A stretch of 64,000 bases of DNA. Origin: Onchocerca volvulus. Taxonomy: Eukaryota; Nematoda; Chromadorea; Rhabditida; Onchocercidae. The stretch lies in NCBI GenBank assembly GCA_000499405.2, contig HG738137.1, positions 19,678,603 through 19,742,602 of the forward strand. The letters are read 5' to 3'. Below are positions 50,401 to 63,999 of this stretch, in pieces; the stretch's first letter is position 1; every line of letters starts with the position of its first letter. Below the pieces are notes generated by a model. It was not told the origin of the DNA. It worked only from the letters and a program-made list of their open reading frames with translations, and made no database searches. A program made the position numbers and the translations under genes.

Positions 50401-53400
50401 AACTTTTATTGTTAGTCCTAGTCAATGAGATTTTGAGTCGTTTTTATTATGAATCCATTCTACTACAATCCAGGCTAGTTATTCATGAAGTGATTCAAAG
50501 CTGTTGATATTCTTGTTAATTAAGACTAATAATTGATTTTCGTTTAACCAAAAATCAACTAAAAGTTCATTCAGGATTTGAGACTAAAAATTCAACAATT
50601 TATTTTCTAAATTGATGCACGACACTCTGAATAAATAAATAAGGTGGTACAAATTCAAACTTTTCATTTTCATCACTTTTGACGTTCTGCTGATTTCAGG
50701 CCACCAAAACAGGCATCGCCATCAGGCATCTCAAGTTTTACATCTACATCGTCATTGTCAAACAATCCGTCAGTCATCAGTTCTCTCCCATCGCATACGA
50801 CAACACTGCCAGCGTTTCGTACCATATCCACGAATTCTAACACAATCAGTTCTGGGAGATTTCATCAAGTTCCTCATCTGTTTACCTCAGGTTTAAAACA
50901 TAATGATGTTTGTTTAGCCAAAACTAACTTAATTTTGTGTTTTTGTTAAGAAAACGATATAGGTTTCAGACTAGACATCTATCTCTCTTTCGAAAAAATA
51001 GACAGGCGAACTAGAAGAGCAATGAGCAATAGGAGTGGCTGAGTTGTTAGATATTTTTATGGATTAGTTTCACAACAGATAGAACAAAATAGATTTGGAT
51101 GTTTCGCAGTTTAAATCACTCAAACACTTACATTTAAAAAATAGATATTATATTTGTATGTTGAAAAATTCGTATATTAAATTGGCTTAAATATATTGAA
51201 TAAAATCAAGTGTTTGATGAAATTTTCTATAATATATCAATGTTAAGGACTAAAACACTGTATATTGCTTAGGTGTGGTTATAAAACGTACCAGAACATT
51301 GTCGTCCGGAGGTAATGAACCTACAATCCTAGATAATAATTCTACTATTCCTCGACAGCTATCAAATGCCCAGAATGTATTTAGGATACAACAACCAGTC
51401 CAACGGGCCTATATAAGGTTAAAGAGTTATTTAATAAATGTTGATGCATACATAATGCAAAATACAATGTTATTGTAATGGAATTATTTTTACTGCTGTA
51501 ACTGGAAATCCATACCAATTATGCTGATAGCCTATCCAAATTCTTACCACAAAAAATGCTAATAGAAAATGCTAGATTTTCTTTTGCGAGCAAAAGGTTT
51601 TGTGCCTGCCTTTGTAGTCTCATTTTCAATATCAGAACACACTCAGAACAAAAAAAATCAAACAGCGGATATTTTATTTTATATGGTTGCAGTTAAACTA
51701 CCAAATTCCAAATTTCCTCGTACCACTTTTTGAAACTCTTTGAAACAAAATACAATTTTTTGAAACTCTTGGAAACAATATCTTTATAATATACAATGTT
51801 CCTTTATTGGGATATTGTATTTGTTTTTAAATGTTATGCTTTATTTTGTAGATCCTCTAGTGGACAAAGATTTTATGCATCACCAGTAGTATCAGCTTAT
51901 AGTAATCCAACTCGACCGTATTATGGCAATCCAAATACTCTTGTTGGATTCATGCGTTCAGTACCATCGAATTCTCCACGTTCCTCCTATACCATATCAT
52001 CTGGACCAAGTACATCATCTACATGCCATTTACAGCCACAAACAATAACTTCGGGCGAAATTCAACGTTTAGTTGCCCAGGCTGCTGCATCTGGTCAGTC
52101 ACAACAGTATCGTACTATTAGAAGGTTATTATATTTTTAATTCATTAGTGCTCCAATTTGATCTTACAAAAATAAAATTGGTTAAATTTTGTCAGTACAG
52201 TGAAAAAATCTAGTTGTTAGTGATTAGTATAAGAAGTCACTCTTTTTTCAGACCACCACCTCGACCGGTCGTTCTAAACAATTCATCGCGCTTTTCGATC
52301 ACAAATCAACGTCAGGAATTACCGGTTTCCGTCGCACCGTTTATAAGTTTAAGCGAGACAGGAGCGAATTCGTGTTCTCTACAACAGCAGCAACTACCAC
52401 TTCATCCAGCACTTCGAGTAACCCATCGCACTCTACCATCATCATTAACAGTAACATCAGCAACGCAGCGTATGCATACAGTTTCTTCAACAAGATTTGA
52501 TGATAACACCTCCCTTGCAACTAATATGAAGTTGCAACACAATAATAGTGGTAACCTAGAGTTGCAGCAGTCCGATCTAGACACTATCGCAGCTGTTAAT
52601 TCTATAGCACAAGGTTTTATTTCTACTTCTAAATTACAGAATCGGCAACTTATTATTTATCTTCTCGATAATGAAATTATTAATAGTTACTGGTAATGAT
52701 AGAATTCTTCTGCATTGCAAAAGATTTTACTTGCAGTCATGTTATATTCTGTGTCCATATTATCATATATATATCGCTTTTAAGTTGTCTGCACGTTTTT
52801 AATTATAGTTTTGTTACAGCTGTTATTTTAATAGTACGGACCTATTTTTGTCACTAATAATAATAACTTGACGAAAATTTACTTAAAAAAAATTGTTTAT
52901 CTTACATATGGGACCATTTTAGTGAATCGAGTGTAAAAATACTGCTGGTATCACAAATTTTGAAAAATCATAGGAGCTAAAATTTGAATTCTCATTAGAT
53001 TTTGATTTAATTTTTTTTGTTTTTTACGAAATGATTTCATGCTGATGATTTTATGTTTTATTTAGATAATGATGAAACGATGCAGCATAAACATGGAACA
53101 GATATGAATGAATCAGTGGTTGCAGTAAATCCAAATGAGACTTCATCGCAAGGTATAAATTTTTTACCTGATTGCTTTGTAAATAGATATTACAATAAAT
53201 CACAGAAATAATTCTGTGTAATTATATTACAAACATGATCTGTTCGGAAATTGTGATTAATGTAATTGGTCGTTGATGTTGTTTGGAGTGTATTCAGAAA
53301 ATTTTGGACTTTTTACAATAATAATCTGTCCGAGAAGTCACTATTGCTTTTGCAATTCTAGTTCGTATGGGATGTGATGAAGTATTGCTTCCCGAATCAC

Positions 53401-53920
53401 GTTGTATTCTATCTGACTATGATAATAATCAAGCTAATGTGCAAATAACACAACTTCAACAACGTTAGTTTTTCATGATTTGCTTCAATTTTGTGCAGTA
53501 TTTGAATGATATTTCTTCGATGCGTGAAAAATGAACACTCTTTTATAGTAGTCACTTGCAGAACACTTCAAATGAAATTATTTAACCAAACTATATAATA
53601 GGTATTGAAATATTTTGGAAAATAAGGAATCTTTTCGTTCACAACATTTTTATACGAACTGCGATATCGGTCATGTCATCAAAACAACTGCGAAAATCTT
53701 GAGAGAATTCATAAAAATATTAGTTTTATCTTTTCTATGGCTCTTTTTAGATACCGTTAGCGAAGAAGTTCCCGTGATTGTTAGTTATCGTGCAGAAAAT
53801 CAGGATGGGAATCATAATCGAACCAGTCATTTGATGCCGGAACAATATGCCAATGGTCTAATTCATCAAGACGGGCAAAATGTCATTAATTATGTCACTG
53901 CATCACAATGTATTCAGTGA
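46131..53920 (+). CDS. EMSY: EMSY-like ENT-domain nuclear protein
   Basis: Contains an ENT domain most like that of EMSY, a chromatin-associated repressor linked to SIN3/KDM5-type complexes and BRCA2 in other animals. Exons: 46131-46190 (tentative), 47429-47621, 47725-47824, 47968-48042, 48329-48401, 48598-48748, 48950-49056, 49384-49612, 49808-49872, 50009-50053, 50239-50339, 50700-50890, 51273-51417, 51852-52124, 52252-52613, 53066-53152, 53362-53463, 53751-53920 (TGA); 842 aa. ENT matches: CNYMLRILEKDAFSTVVSAF (EMSY CKRILRKLELEAYAGVISAL), ISDESYHAEIRQAANDE (STERHRAEVRRAVNDE), then QWGIESLDPIP. A basic NLS-like RPKKRRVRQ follows, then a long Ser/Thr/Pro/Gln-rich region as in EMSY. Exon 1 is uncertain: a stronger donor one codon later would shift frame, in which case translation would start at ATG 47459 (812 aa). 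Confidence 0.85.
46707..46745 (+). repeat. GA-rich purine microsatellite
   Basis: Run of GA dinucleotides with GG interruptions, upstream of the EMSY-like exon 2; strand-asymmetric purine tract. Confidence 0.85.
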
Positions 53921-54997
53921 GAGCAATCATCGAATTTGTTGCACACACTATATTTATAGGTTCCAAATTTTAGAATTAATTATTTGTTCTCTGAATTTAT
54001 ATTACATTACTGTTGATTAATATGGAATAATTGAATATTTTTATCCAGTTTTTTGACGAATAGTTTTGTCGAATTATATGCAGTCTTTAGATTTGAATTT
54101 ATTAATTTTTTCCACATAGGATTTGATTTTTTTTAATTTAGGTATCTAATGTTTCAGTTCTGTTCCCACTTGTTTTGAAGGAATAAGCGGAATAGGAAGG
54201 ATAGTGACATAGCTTGATGTTGCATGATTATTTTTGTTAATCAGACTACTTGAATTTTGTGGCTGTGCAGAAAATAATCATCAATAGATCAGTTTCTGAA
54301 ATGGTTCTTTGAGAATTTGATAACAATCATTTTGAAATACTTTGTCTGGAAATTAATTTATTGTATGTAGCATTTTGTCTAGTGTAATGTATATTCTTAT
54401 AAATCTTATGAAAGTCTAATAACATTGCTTATCATTTATGCGTAACGCATGCTAATTTAGTTGTCTATTTAATGTATACCTGATTTGAATTTCACTCAAC
54501 GAGGTATTTTCTAGCCGATTTTCTGTAATGAATGAGCTTTTTTTCTGAAGACATGATTCCTATTATATCTGTATATCAACAGTAAAAGTAAAAAGTTATG
54601 TCCCATAAATTCCTCCATAAATGCGAATATGGGATTAACAAGTCTGTTATGGCTGATAAGTTTCCTTCAATTATATTTGCCCGAATTCAAATTACTTATC
54701 CAGTTGCAATTCTTTTTATGAGACTGAAATTTGCTGTTAAAGACTTTGGTATTTTTCATTTCTACATACCTCGCATCGGCACACTCGTATGTCTGTTTAC
54801 AGCCGTAATACCTAGCTCTTCGACTATTTTATTTAATTTTAAAGTTCATGGCAGTGCATTTTCAGTATATATAAAATCAATAAGATTGGCTATTATTTGA
54901 GCAATAACAGTATTCGCTTGGGGTTCCAAACATGCTTGTTTCCTCAGAATTCTCCCAATTTTTTTCTGAAATCAATATTCGTTTATAAATATAAATG

Positions 54998-54998
<1 letters not shown>

Positions 54999-55025
<27 letters not shown>
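54999..55025. repeat. TA dinucleotide microsatellite
   Basis: Run of alternating AT, about 27 bases, in the intergenic region. Confidence 0.9.
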
Positions 55026-55028
<3 letters not shown>

Positions 55029-56819
55029 GTTGGTTAAAGCAAGCTGCTGGATGGAATGAGAAATATTTGATATTACCAATAGAATAGCGAATAATAACTT
55101 TGGTTTGCCTAAATTCTTTACATTAGAAAAAACTACTTTGATTCCATGCAAAAATTTCAAATGCATCGTGCGAATTCGAAAAGTCACGGGAACAATCGGT
55201 GGGTAGCTCGGCAGAACTAGAATTATTGAATTCCAGAAACTCGCGAAATATGTTTGTGGTGCTTAATGAATGCTGGTAGGTATTCCTGAATAAAATTGAA
55301 AGTACTGGTAATTATGGGAAATTGTCTTTCTTTCTGTTTTCATCTGGATATTGAATTAAATACTTTAGTTGTGCTTGATCAAATTGTCCTATTCATTAAT
55401 TAGTCAATTAGATACTTTGTATCAGTAATCATATGGCACAATTCATTTTTCGGAAGAAATTAACATAAGTAACCAAAAATTTTGTTTAATTCGTTCGCTA
55501 ATTAAAGTTTTCAGTTTCAGTTCACATTGATTTACTTAGAATCATTCAATCCAGAATAACCATAAAGATACTCATAAAATGAAAATATGAATATTGTTAC
55601 GTCCAAAATGAGTGGAAAGTCATTGAGAGTAGGAAGTAATTCAATTTATCAAATCCAATATTGTGGAAATTTTTGAAGTTGAACCTTTCATATGAATTGC
55701 TTTGAGGGTTTGTCAAAGTATCAGAATTGAAACTTCTTGTTCTGAAAATTTTGGAGTGCGAAAATTAAAAAATCTTGTTAAATAAACTTTCTGTTTGCAC
55801 TTTAATCTATGCTATTTATTTCTAATTCTTTTGTATTTAAAATAATTTAATTTGTTCATCGGCGATAATAGCAGTGAAGTATCTTGTCATGACCGGATTT
55901 AGACTAAAATCATTCTTTGAATTATGATTAATTCTTTAAGGTCTCAAAAATTACTTCTGATTGTTTTGCGCAGAGTTGAGGAATTGATCACTGATATTTG
56001 CAGAGGTACGAATGATCGATTGCGACAATTGATCATTCTGTAAGCATCTATGAAATTGTTTCTGTATTGATGTCTCTATCTCATAATTTCAGTGTACTTC
56101 TAATGAATTAAATGCTTATGACTTACACCACCTTGTAGGTCAAGGTTATAGTAACAACTTTTCATTGCATTTGAACTTGCAGATGTTTCACGCTCTGCTT
56201 GTTCCACTTTTGTTTGTTTCCCCAACAATTTGGCTATCAAACTTTTTTGTGGTGGCATCTAAACTTATTAGTGTTCCGTTAATTTTTTTGACTTGTTAAT
56301 TCGAACCAAAAATTCCCGAATTTTCTTAAAAGAACCGACTGTAGCTTATGACATACCGAAAAGAATGTTTCACTATAGTCAATCTTCCCTTTTTATGGGG
56401 TATCTCTTAATCATAAATATTTAATCGCTTCCAGCAATATTTCAAACACTTCCTCTTATTTAACGAAAATATATGCTACAGAATCAAATTTCCATTGTTA
56501 AAATGATGCTCTAGCATTATCCAAGAATTTTTGAAAGTTTGATATATATTGAAGTCATAATTTTTGAACAAATAATTTCTGACCTTATTTTCCAAACTGA
56601 TATTAATTTAATCGTTCCTTTATGAAATTGATACCTACATTTTTTGAATTTATTATCAAATTCCAATTTCTCCTTTAATCTGTCGTGTTATTGCTTTCAC
56701 CATAATTCAATTAGAATAACTTAGCATCAATAACTTAATTATGGAAATAGTTTAATTATGGATATATAACTTTGATTTAATTTTGCTTTTTTTTTATTTT
56801 CCATTTATTTTTGAATAAA

Positions 56820-56824
<5 letters not shown>

Positions 56825-56851
<27 letters not shown>
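56825..56851. repeat. TA dinucleotide microsatellite
   Basis: Second run of alternating AT in the same intergenic region. Confidence 0.9.
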
Positions 56852-56855
<4 letters not shown>

Positions 56856-59800
56856 GAAATTTGTACAACTAACATAAATATATTTTTTCAATGGAAACAT
56901 TGTTACATTGCAATTTTCTTCTGACATGCCTTCAAAAAATTTTCCTTGAGAAGTGAAAATGTTTAGATGGATTTCTTTGAAGAAGAAAAAGAATCGTTAA
57001 TTCTTCCAATTAAATGCTTAACAATTTAATTAAATTATTCTAATGTGTTTACGATATTTGATCATCATCACTTTCACTCATCAATTTATCTCATTTTATA
57101 TTACTAAGCGCAACATTATAAAGTAAATGAATGAGATGCACTTTGAAACCGCTTGATGATTTGAGCGTTTTCAAGAATGATCTGATTTTCATTACTTTTC
57201 ACTATTTATGCTTTTCTTTTCATAAGTGCTTATGTTAATGAAAACCAATTTCAAACAAATGGAATGCATTAAAGAAACAGCTATTATCAGTCATGATAAG
57301 ATCGTATTTGTGATGCAAAGTTGCATTTAGAACTCTGAAGAAATTTGTCTCCGAAATGAAACAAAATATCTGTTAAACTGGAAGACTGATTTAGAAAATT
57401 CTGAAGAAATCTTAATTCTCTGTAATCAACCTGAAATCCTTTCGAATTAAAGATACTGATGGAAAAAGTTGACATTTCAATAAAATACATTGGAATAAGC
57501 GAAAACTGCAACATTCTAATCGCAGTTAAAAAAAAAAATTTGAAATATCACTTTTTTCACATCTCTTAGAAATTATTTACACGAACCCTTTGGAAATTTC
57601 TGCTCAAGTTCTGCCGATATTTCAGCTTTAGAACAAATACACAAATTCTCGATTTGCTTTGACGAGAGGTTGAAGTGAAAACTGGCAGCGCAATAGAGCA
57701 TTTTCGGCCAAATGCAATAAACTTTGGAATAACTTGTACCAAAATGCTCGAGAACTCCATTCTGGATGTTTAGCCGATAACATATTTTCACTGTCAAATT
57801 CTGTCAATATTCGAACTTATCAGATATTAGAAATTCAAAAAAAAAAAATTAAAGTTTACATTTTCTACCATTCGTTCATACTTTATTAACGCTTATCAGC
57901 TTATTCAAAAATGCTGACTTTGTCACTAAGAAATTTAGAAATTCAATGAATTGTAGGAAAATTTAAGAAAATCTGATGAAGTTTAGAAATATGAGAAAGA
58001 GCTTCAAACAAATTGTGTCTCAGCAATATTTTATACTGGAAAAATTTGGATTCATCACAGAGAATAAGATTATTGTTAACAATCATTTTTTTAAGTGTCA
58101 AATTAACTAAACTGAACTTTTGTAGAAAATTTGTAGAAAAAGTGATCGTGTTCCAAAATCCTGTTTTTTCAATTTTTCCAGGCTCCTCTTTTTTTCTTGA
58201 TTTCCAACGTATCGCTTCATGATTCGTCGATCTCCCTTTGTTTATCTGCTGATCGGAGCGTTTTGGCGGGAAATATATTTATCGGCTTGTTGGTCCATTT
58301 GAAACTATGCGCTTATTGACCTTTAACATTCCTAGCTTAAAATAAGTCATCTTTCGGATTTTCCGACAATAACTAGCATTTTATTAGAACTACTCAGAAT
58401 GTCATCTTATTTCGAAATTATTTTGACAAATTTCCGAGTTTTCATTTTGAGACTTAGTAAACTTAAATGGACCGACAATATCTTTCAATCTATACTGTTT
58501 GCTTTTGTGACATTTGTGATATTTATTGATATTGACATCTCTTGGAACGATATTTTCTCTTTCAGGGTTATATTAATTATTTAATTGATAATATGATTTT
58601 CAAATCATCATGACGGATGATCTGCTTCAAAATAATGCTCGACACCTAGTTTTAGTCCAACCATATTCTGCCCGGATTCAAAACATTCATTTAATTGCAA
58701 TCATTTTCTATAAATCGGAATTGAGTTAATTCATTCAATACAGTCTTTATAAAATCGTATTTTCCATCTCAATGCCTACTATATTTTGCTCTTTTAATCT
58801 ACAAAATATTATCATGAATAGCTTGAAAATTTAACAAGTTTTGAATTTCGAAACTTAGAATTCGAGGACTTTGTCTCAAAAGTTTACGAAAATAAATTTA
58901 GACAACAAAAATTCCAACATTTTTTGGTAGCTTGCAGTGTGTTTTTGTCGTTGCTGAATCCGTATGAAAGTAATGATAAATAATAAATACTAATAGTTCC
59001 CTTAGAAAACTTGCATTCAAAAGCTTACCAAGTCCAAATGATAATGGAATAAATAAGTAGAAAGAGAAGTGATCGATTGCTAATAGTTGTCCAGTCGTTC
59101 ATTAACGACTTTTCCATTGCTGCAGTTTTCCTTCCTACCTTTGCCTTTCCTATTATCTTCCACTGAACATTGATTCATTTTGATATTTAAGCTTCTTGGA
59201 ATAAATTAGGCGGTAAACATATTACTTGTAAGATGTAAGCCTTCGACAGCCAGCACTTTTTTATTTATTGAAACTCATATTTGATTGTCTTTGAATTCCA
59301 TAATTACTTTGCCAAAAAAGAAATATATTAAAAAACTTATTTTCTAAATCACTGTGTGTCATGATTTCTGTTTTTCTAATCTTTGTTTTTTCCCGTTGCA
59401 TTATCATGTATAATAATGATAAATGTAAATAAAAGGCATTACCATATCTTTTGATTCTTTTCCTTTGCATATTCTGTTATGATGGAGTTGGCTGGAAAAT
59501 AAGCACTGTCATATCCACATTTTTCAATAGTTAGTCCGATTCAGTAATGTTCATCATGAGGAATTTTTTTCTTGAGCCAATTTATTCCGCTTAATTTCTA
59601 TTCCATCTTGTTTTCCCACTGAAGAACTAGAAATTATATCAGCATTATATGAAATAAATTTAACTTCAGCAGCTGTCGACTGACAGCATGCATATGTTTG
59701 ATCTTATGAAAATCATTTCTATTTCTTCTCCTTCTGATATAAAATTATGCTCTCTTTCTTGCATACCTTCATTAAAAATTAACACCAAACACTTTTTAAG

Positions 59801-60126
59801 CATGAAAAATCTTGAGTAAAAGTCAATCATTCAAACATTCAATCATTCATTCCCTTAGAAACCATTTCAAACAGAACCGTTTATTCGCAAACAAGACATA
59901 TTTATGTTAGGGGAGGAAGTATTTAAAAATGTTAACCATAAATTCAGCCAACGGAACTCTTTCTAAAGTATTCAAATGTCATTTAAATGTCATCTTGAAA
60001 ATATCAAATGATTAGATTAGAAATTTTGGAGAAAAATTTTCAAAAAAATTTCGAAAAAATGAAAAATTGGAAGCATGCGGTAGGAGTGTAGACACCGCCA
60101 TACTATTACAACATTATTCTATATCC

Positions 60127-60160
60127 CGAATATTTTTTTTTTTTTTTTTTTTTTTTTTTG
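60127..60160. repeat. Poly-T tract
   Basis: Homopolymer of about 30 T, upstream of mig-2. Its length is likely variable or poorly determined. Confidence 0.9.
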
Positions 60161-60624
60161 GAACAATCACTAATTCGAACTAATAGGATCTAACTTTTCA
60201 TAGCGAGATTGAAGCATTCGCTACATTTTGCAACAGTATATTAGTTTGATTGTGCTGATTGGGTTGGGTGTCGCTGCAATTTCTCTTTTTATTGTCGGAG
60301 GGGTAGGCTTTTATGGTTGGGGAACAGATAAGTGGAGCAGGGAATTGAATTTATTGTTTATTTTTTTCATGAATAATAAATAATAACAATAATCTAGTAA
60401 TCTTAATAAGACTTATTTTTCTTAATCCATCCATGCCATTCTTCATTCCGTCATTTCATCATAGTGATTATCATTTTTGATATACTCATTGATTTATGTT
60501 TGCTTATTAATAACTCCAAGATTTCTGAGAATTTTTTTATTCTTTTAGCAAATATACCTTTGGATTCTGGATTGCATGTTTTATCCGGAATAGGCGACAA
60601 TCCGGTAGCAATTTTATTTCGTTG

Positions 60625-62056
60625 ATGTCTTTGCCTTCACGCCAAATCAAATGTGTTGTAGTTGGTGATGGTACTGTTGGTAAGACATGTATGCTGATAT
60701 CGTATACAACTGATTCGTTTCCAGTAGAATATGTTCCAACTGTGTTAGTTTTTTCACTGTGTATAAATTCATTTTGTTTTGCTCAATGCGCATCCTGAAT
60801 GATTCCATTGGTCTTATTGCATCCAAAACATTCTTTATGGCTTTTGCTACGAGTAGTTTTGTTTCATAGTTCTTTTGAAAGTAAATTTTCAGTACATAGT
60901 TTGAATAATGGACCTTACTTCAGCTTTTAGTAAGCTAAGATATACTAGGATACTGGAAAACTTCTTCATTTTAATTACTGTTAATGATAACTACTCGTTG
61001 AATAGAGAAACAGTCATTAAAATGAAAATATCAGTAAGCGCTTATGGTTGTAATTATACTGATTAAAATTAAAAAATAAGGCTACAATTAGTACTACTTT
61101 TTTTTTTTTTAAATTGTAAATGAACCTTTTTAGATTTGATAACTTTTCGGCGCAGATGACAGTCGACGGACATCCTGTTAATTTAGGCTTATGGGATACT
61201 GCTGGGCAAGTAAGTAAACTTACTTATATCTCTTATATTACCCTCTAAAACGATTTCTTAATTTTTAGTACTTCTTTCAGCAAACTTTGACAATAATATT
61301 ATTTTCAGGAAGATTATGACCGTCTTCGACCGCTGAGCTACCCGCAAACCGATGTATTTGTGTTATGTTTTAGCATAGTTGCTCCAGTGTCTTTTGATAA
61401 TGTATTGACTAAATGGATACCAGAAATACGGCATAACTGTCCGGATGCACCAATTCTATTGATAGGTTGGTATTAATATTTATAATTGCAAGTTATGACG
61501 TATTTTGAACTTTGGAATTTGAATTAAATAACATGCCAAGTTGCTATAACTCGACTCATACATTCCAATTTGTATTCCACAAAAGGATGACTGATTTAGT
61601 TTTTAGGAACGAAGTTAGATTTACGGGACGATCCGGAAACTCTAAGGCAGCTGAATGCTGATGGCAAACAGCCAGTTACTAAAAGCCAGGGACAAAAAGT
61701 TGCAAAGCGAATTAGAGCTGTCAAATATCTTGAATGTAGTGCTTTGACGCAACAAGGTTTGAAAGCAGTAAGTCGTTTATTATTTAAATTATTTTCTCTT
61801 CATTGCTTTAACAAGTTTTGAGATCCTTCAGATTACCAATACAGAAATCAGTCCAGTTATTGCAATTCTGGATTGAGGTAAGATTTTCAAGATATTATGT
61901 TTGAAATAAAGAAAACAAAAGCTTTTAAAGCCTGATATCTTCTCCATAGTTCTTTAATTTTATAGAAGCTAAATATTTTAGGTATTTGAAGAAGCAGTTC
62001 GAGCAGTAATAGCACCCAAGCCAGTTGGTAAAAATAAAAATTGTGCGGTTCTGTAG
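60625..62056 (+). CDS. mig-2: MIG-2, Rac/RhoG-type small GTPase
   Basis: Rho-family GTPase most like C. elegans MIG-2, which guides cell and axon migration through actin regulation at the plasma membrane. Exons 60625-60743, 61134-61209, 61309-61465, 61607-61767, 61982-62056 (TAG); 195 aa, the family size. Starts [20 protein letters not shown] as in MIG-2. Nucleotide-binding motifs are all present: P loop GDGTVGKT (14-21), switch I with [41 protein letters not shown], and [19 protein letters not shown]. Gly14, Gly16 and the switch II Gln are intact, so it should be a regulated GTPase. It ends in a basic stretch and CAVL, a CAAX box whose terminal Leu predicts geranylgeranylation. MIG-2 rather than CED-10/Rac1 is chosen because of the [10 protein letters not shown] start and [11 protein letters not shown]. 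Confidence 0.95.
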
Positions 62057-63903
62057 TAGTATTCGTGTTTTACGTTTCACATGGAACACGAAAATGCATT
62101 TAGTTAATCTGCAAATCAGTGGTTTGAAAAGATAGCGCCATTTTCACAACTTACAATTCAGATTAGGTTCGAATCGGTGTCAGATTTTGTTAATTGTCTC
62201 CGTAAGCTTTTTTAAGAAATATGCCTTATCATTTATGTTTTTCTTTTCAATCGCTTTATTGTTTCGTTCTTGACTAAGCGTTTCAGATTTGCTTAAATAA
62301 GAAAAAGTGTATTCTTTTTTCCACGAAAGTTACTTTCCATTGTTAAGTTGGTAATTATGAGGGTAATTTTTCGATACTGCTGCCTCCAGTTCATTTTTAA
62401 TGCTTTACAAGTTTTTCAAAGCATCTTTGATATTATTAAGCACGCTTTGGAAGTAACCATATTCCAATCATAATTTAAATGATTTACTAGAAATTTTTTA
62501 AAGACTCTTGGTTTGTGTCAATAAATTTTTTTTCCCTTATTAACTGCATTTCCTTATTTGTGATTTCCACTGCTAGTATTTCTTGTCTTCACGCTACTTA
62601 AAAACGTGTTTCCGTTTCCTCGCAAGGTCACTTATGCGATGTGTTTAATGGCATCGATCATTTTTTGCACACAGCTTTTGATCTATTTATTTTATTGTAT
62701 CGTTTTGTTTTCTGAACTTTTCATCCTGGCAATAGAATCGTATGTGTAAATGGTAAACTTTTAACAAGAATAATACTATTTATTCGGAATTATTCGATCT
62801 TTGTTGCGCTTATAACGGTGTTGCTGCAATGATGCCTTAAATTCCTAGATTTGGATTAAACGAACTATGTAATTATAGGAAGTATTTAAAAATTATCGGT
62901 TCCTTAGTATTCCGATGCTTCGATCTAAAGCATTTCAAACATGAAGTGCGTGAATCCCTCCTTTCTAGAATGTTGTTCAAAATTTGTTGCTTCAACTAAT
63001 CCTATTTACTTCCATTCATTTCCCATACTTTATCAATTTTTGACATTATTCCTTATCTTGTTATGCAAAACTCCATCTGTTTTCCAAGTAATCTTGTTAC
63101 TATTTACAGTTAAGTGCAGATTGCTATAATTTAGATTTGTAACAGTATATGTCATATTTTGTGTTTTTATGTATTGATAATAAATATCGATCTTTCAGTC
63201 ACTTACTGATATCCAATTGATTTCTGTTTTTGCCGTTTAATAAAAGCTGTTCTCTTGGATCAGCTAACCCGGATTTTTCCTTCGATTTTTTCCTCAAGAT
63301 GAATTCGAAAAATATAGACTTCTGTCATTTCTTATTTTAGCTAGTAGTGCATTGAGGTTCCAAATCTTGATTATCGTGAAAATTGAAACAAAGAAACTCT
63401 TAAATTATCTACTTCTTGAAGATATTCCCAGCACAATTCATAAAATCAAAATTTATCTGAGAAAAAAATTGCAGCACATGTGACATTTTGATCTATTTCA
63501 TTAAACAAAAAATGCATCCAGAAGTACACGAATTACTGCTTAAAAAAGAAAGACAATTAAATTAAGTTCATGTGAGACAATCCATAACAAACAATTTCTA
63601 TTAAAGGAATATCCCGGTGAAAAGTAATTAAAAAACTTGGCATTGTGATTTCAAAGGCCAACTGCTTTATTAATTCGCTGACTGCGTTCAAAACCGGTCG
63701 AGCATATTCATTGAAGGGCACAGAATCAACATATTAACTGTAGTTTCGTCAAATTCAACTTAAAGAATAGGAAGAAACCGAAAATCCTCCTACTACAATC
63801 AGAAACAAATCGTTCAAAAAATTTTGTTTCTGAAATATTTCTCACTTTAAGAAACGAAATAGACACAATCAAAAAGCTCATACTAGAAAAAATTTTCAAA
63901 TCA
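62057..63903. other. mig-2 3' flanking region
   Basis: AT-rich sequence after mig-2, holding its 3' UTR (possible AATAAA near 63178). No gene recognised; the open frame 62941-63129 is not supported. Confidence 0.5.
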
Positions 63904-63999
63904 TCAGAGGAAATAGTCAGGAGTCTGTCTAACAACATTTGTTTCTGTTTTTCTTGGAGCCGGATCAAACTGCAAAAATGAGTATCGCAGTTCATCATC
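63904..63999 (-). CDS. Possible last exon of an unidentified minus-strand gene, cut by the window edge
   Basis: On the minus strand the frame from 63999 runs 31 codons to a TGA at 63904-63906, reading [20 protein letters not shown] and ending in RQTPDYFL. An acceptor-like TTTTTGCAG sits inside it, so the exon may begin at the TTTGATCC after it. The composition looks protein-like and a PDYFL ending resembles a C-terminal motif, but I cannot name the family. A longer open frame in another register over the same bases is equally possible. Confidence 0.3.
   Translation of the reverse strand, partial: DDELRYSFLQFDPAPRKTETNVVRQTPDYFL

Larger units (their letters stand above)
53921..60624. other. 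Long intergenic region between EMSY-like gene and mig-2
   Basis: About 6.7 kb, AT-rich, with two TA microsatellites (about 54999-55025 and 56825-56851) and a poly-T tract (about 60127-60160). Several short open frames exist (for example 54598-54900 plus and 57573-57797 minus) but none has exon context or recognised similarity. A spliceable exon-like segment lies at 55974-56039 (see findings). TCTTTTAG at 60541-60548 may be the trans-splice acceptor of mig-2. Confidence 0.5.

Noticed and set aside
54598..54900. 100-codon open frame on the plus strand (MSHKFLHKCEYG...)
   Set aside because: No similarity recognised, no splice context or codon-use support; it lies in AT-rich 3' intergenic DNA, where such frames arise by chance.
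57287..57797. Cluster of overlapping minus-strand open frames
   Set aside because: They overlap each other in different registers and show no similarity or splice signals.
62161..62185. GGTTCGAATC, which resembles a tRNA T-loop
   Set aside because: No acceptor stem, D-arm or anticodon arm can be placed around it.
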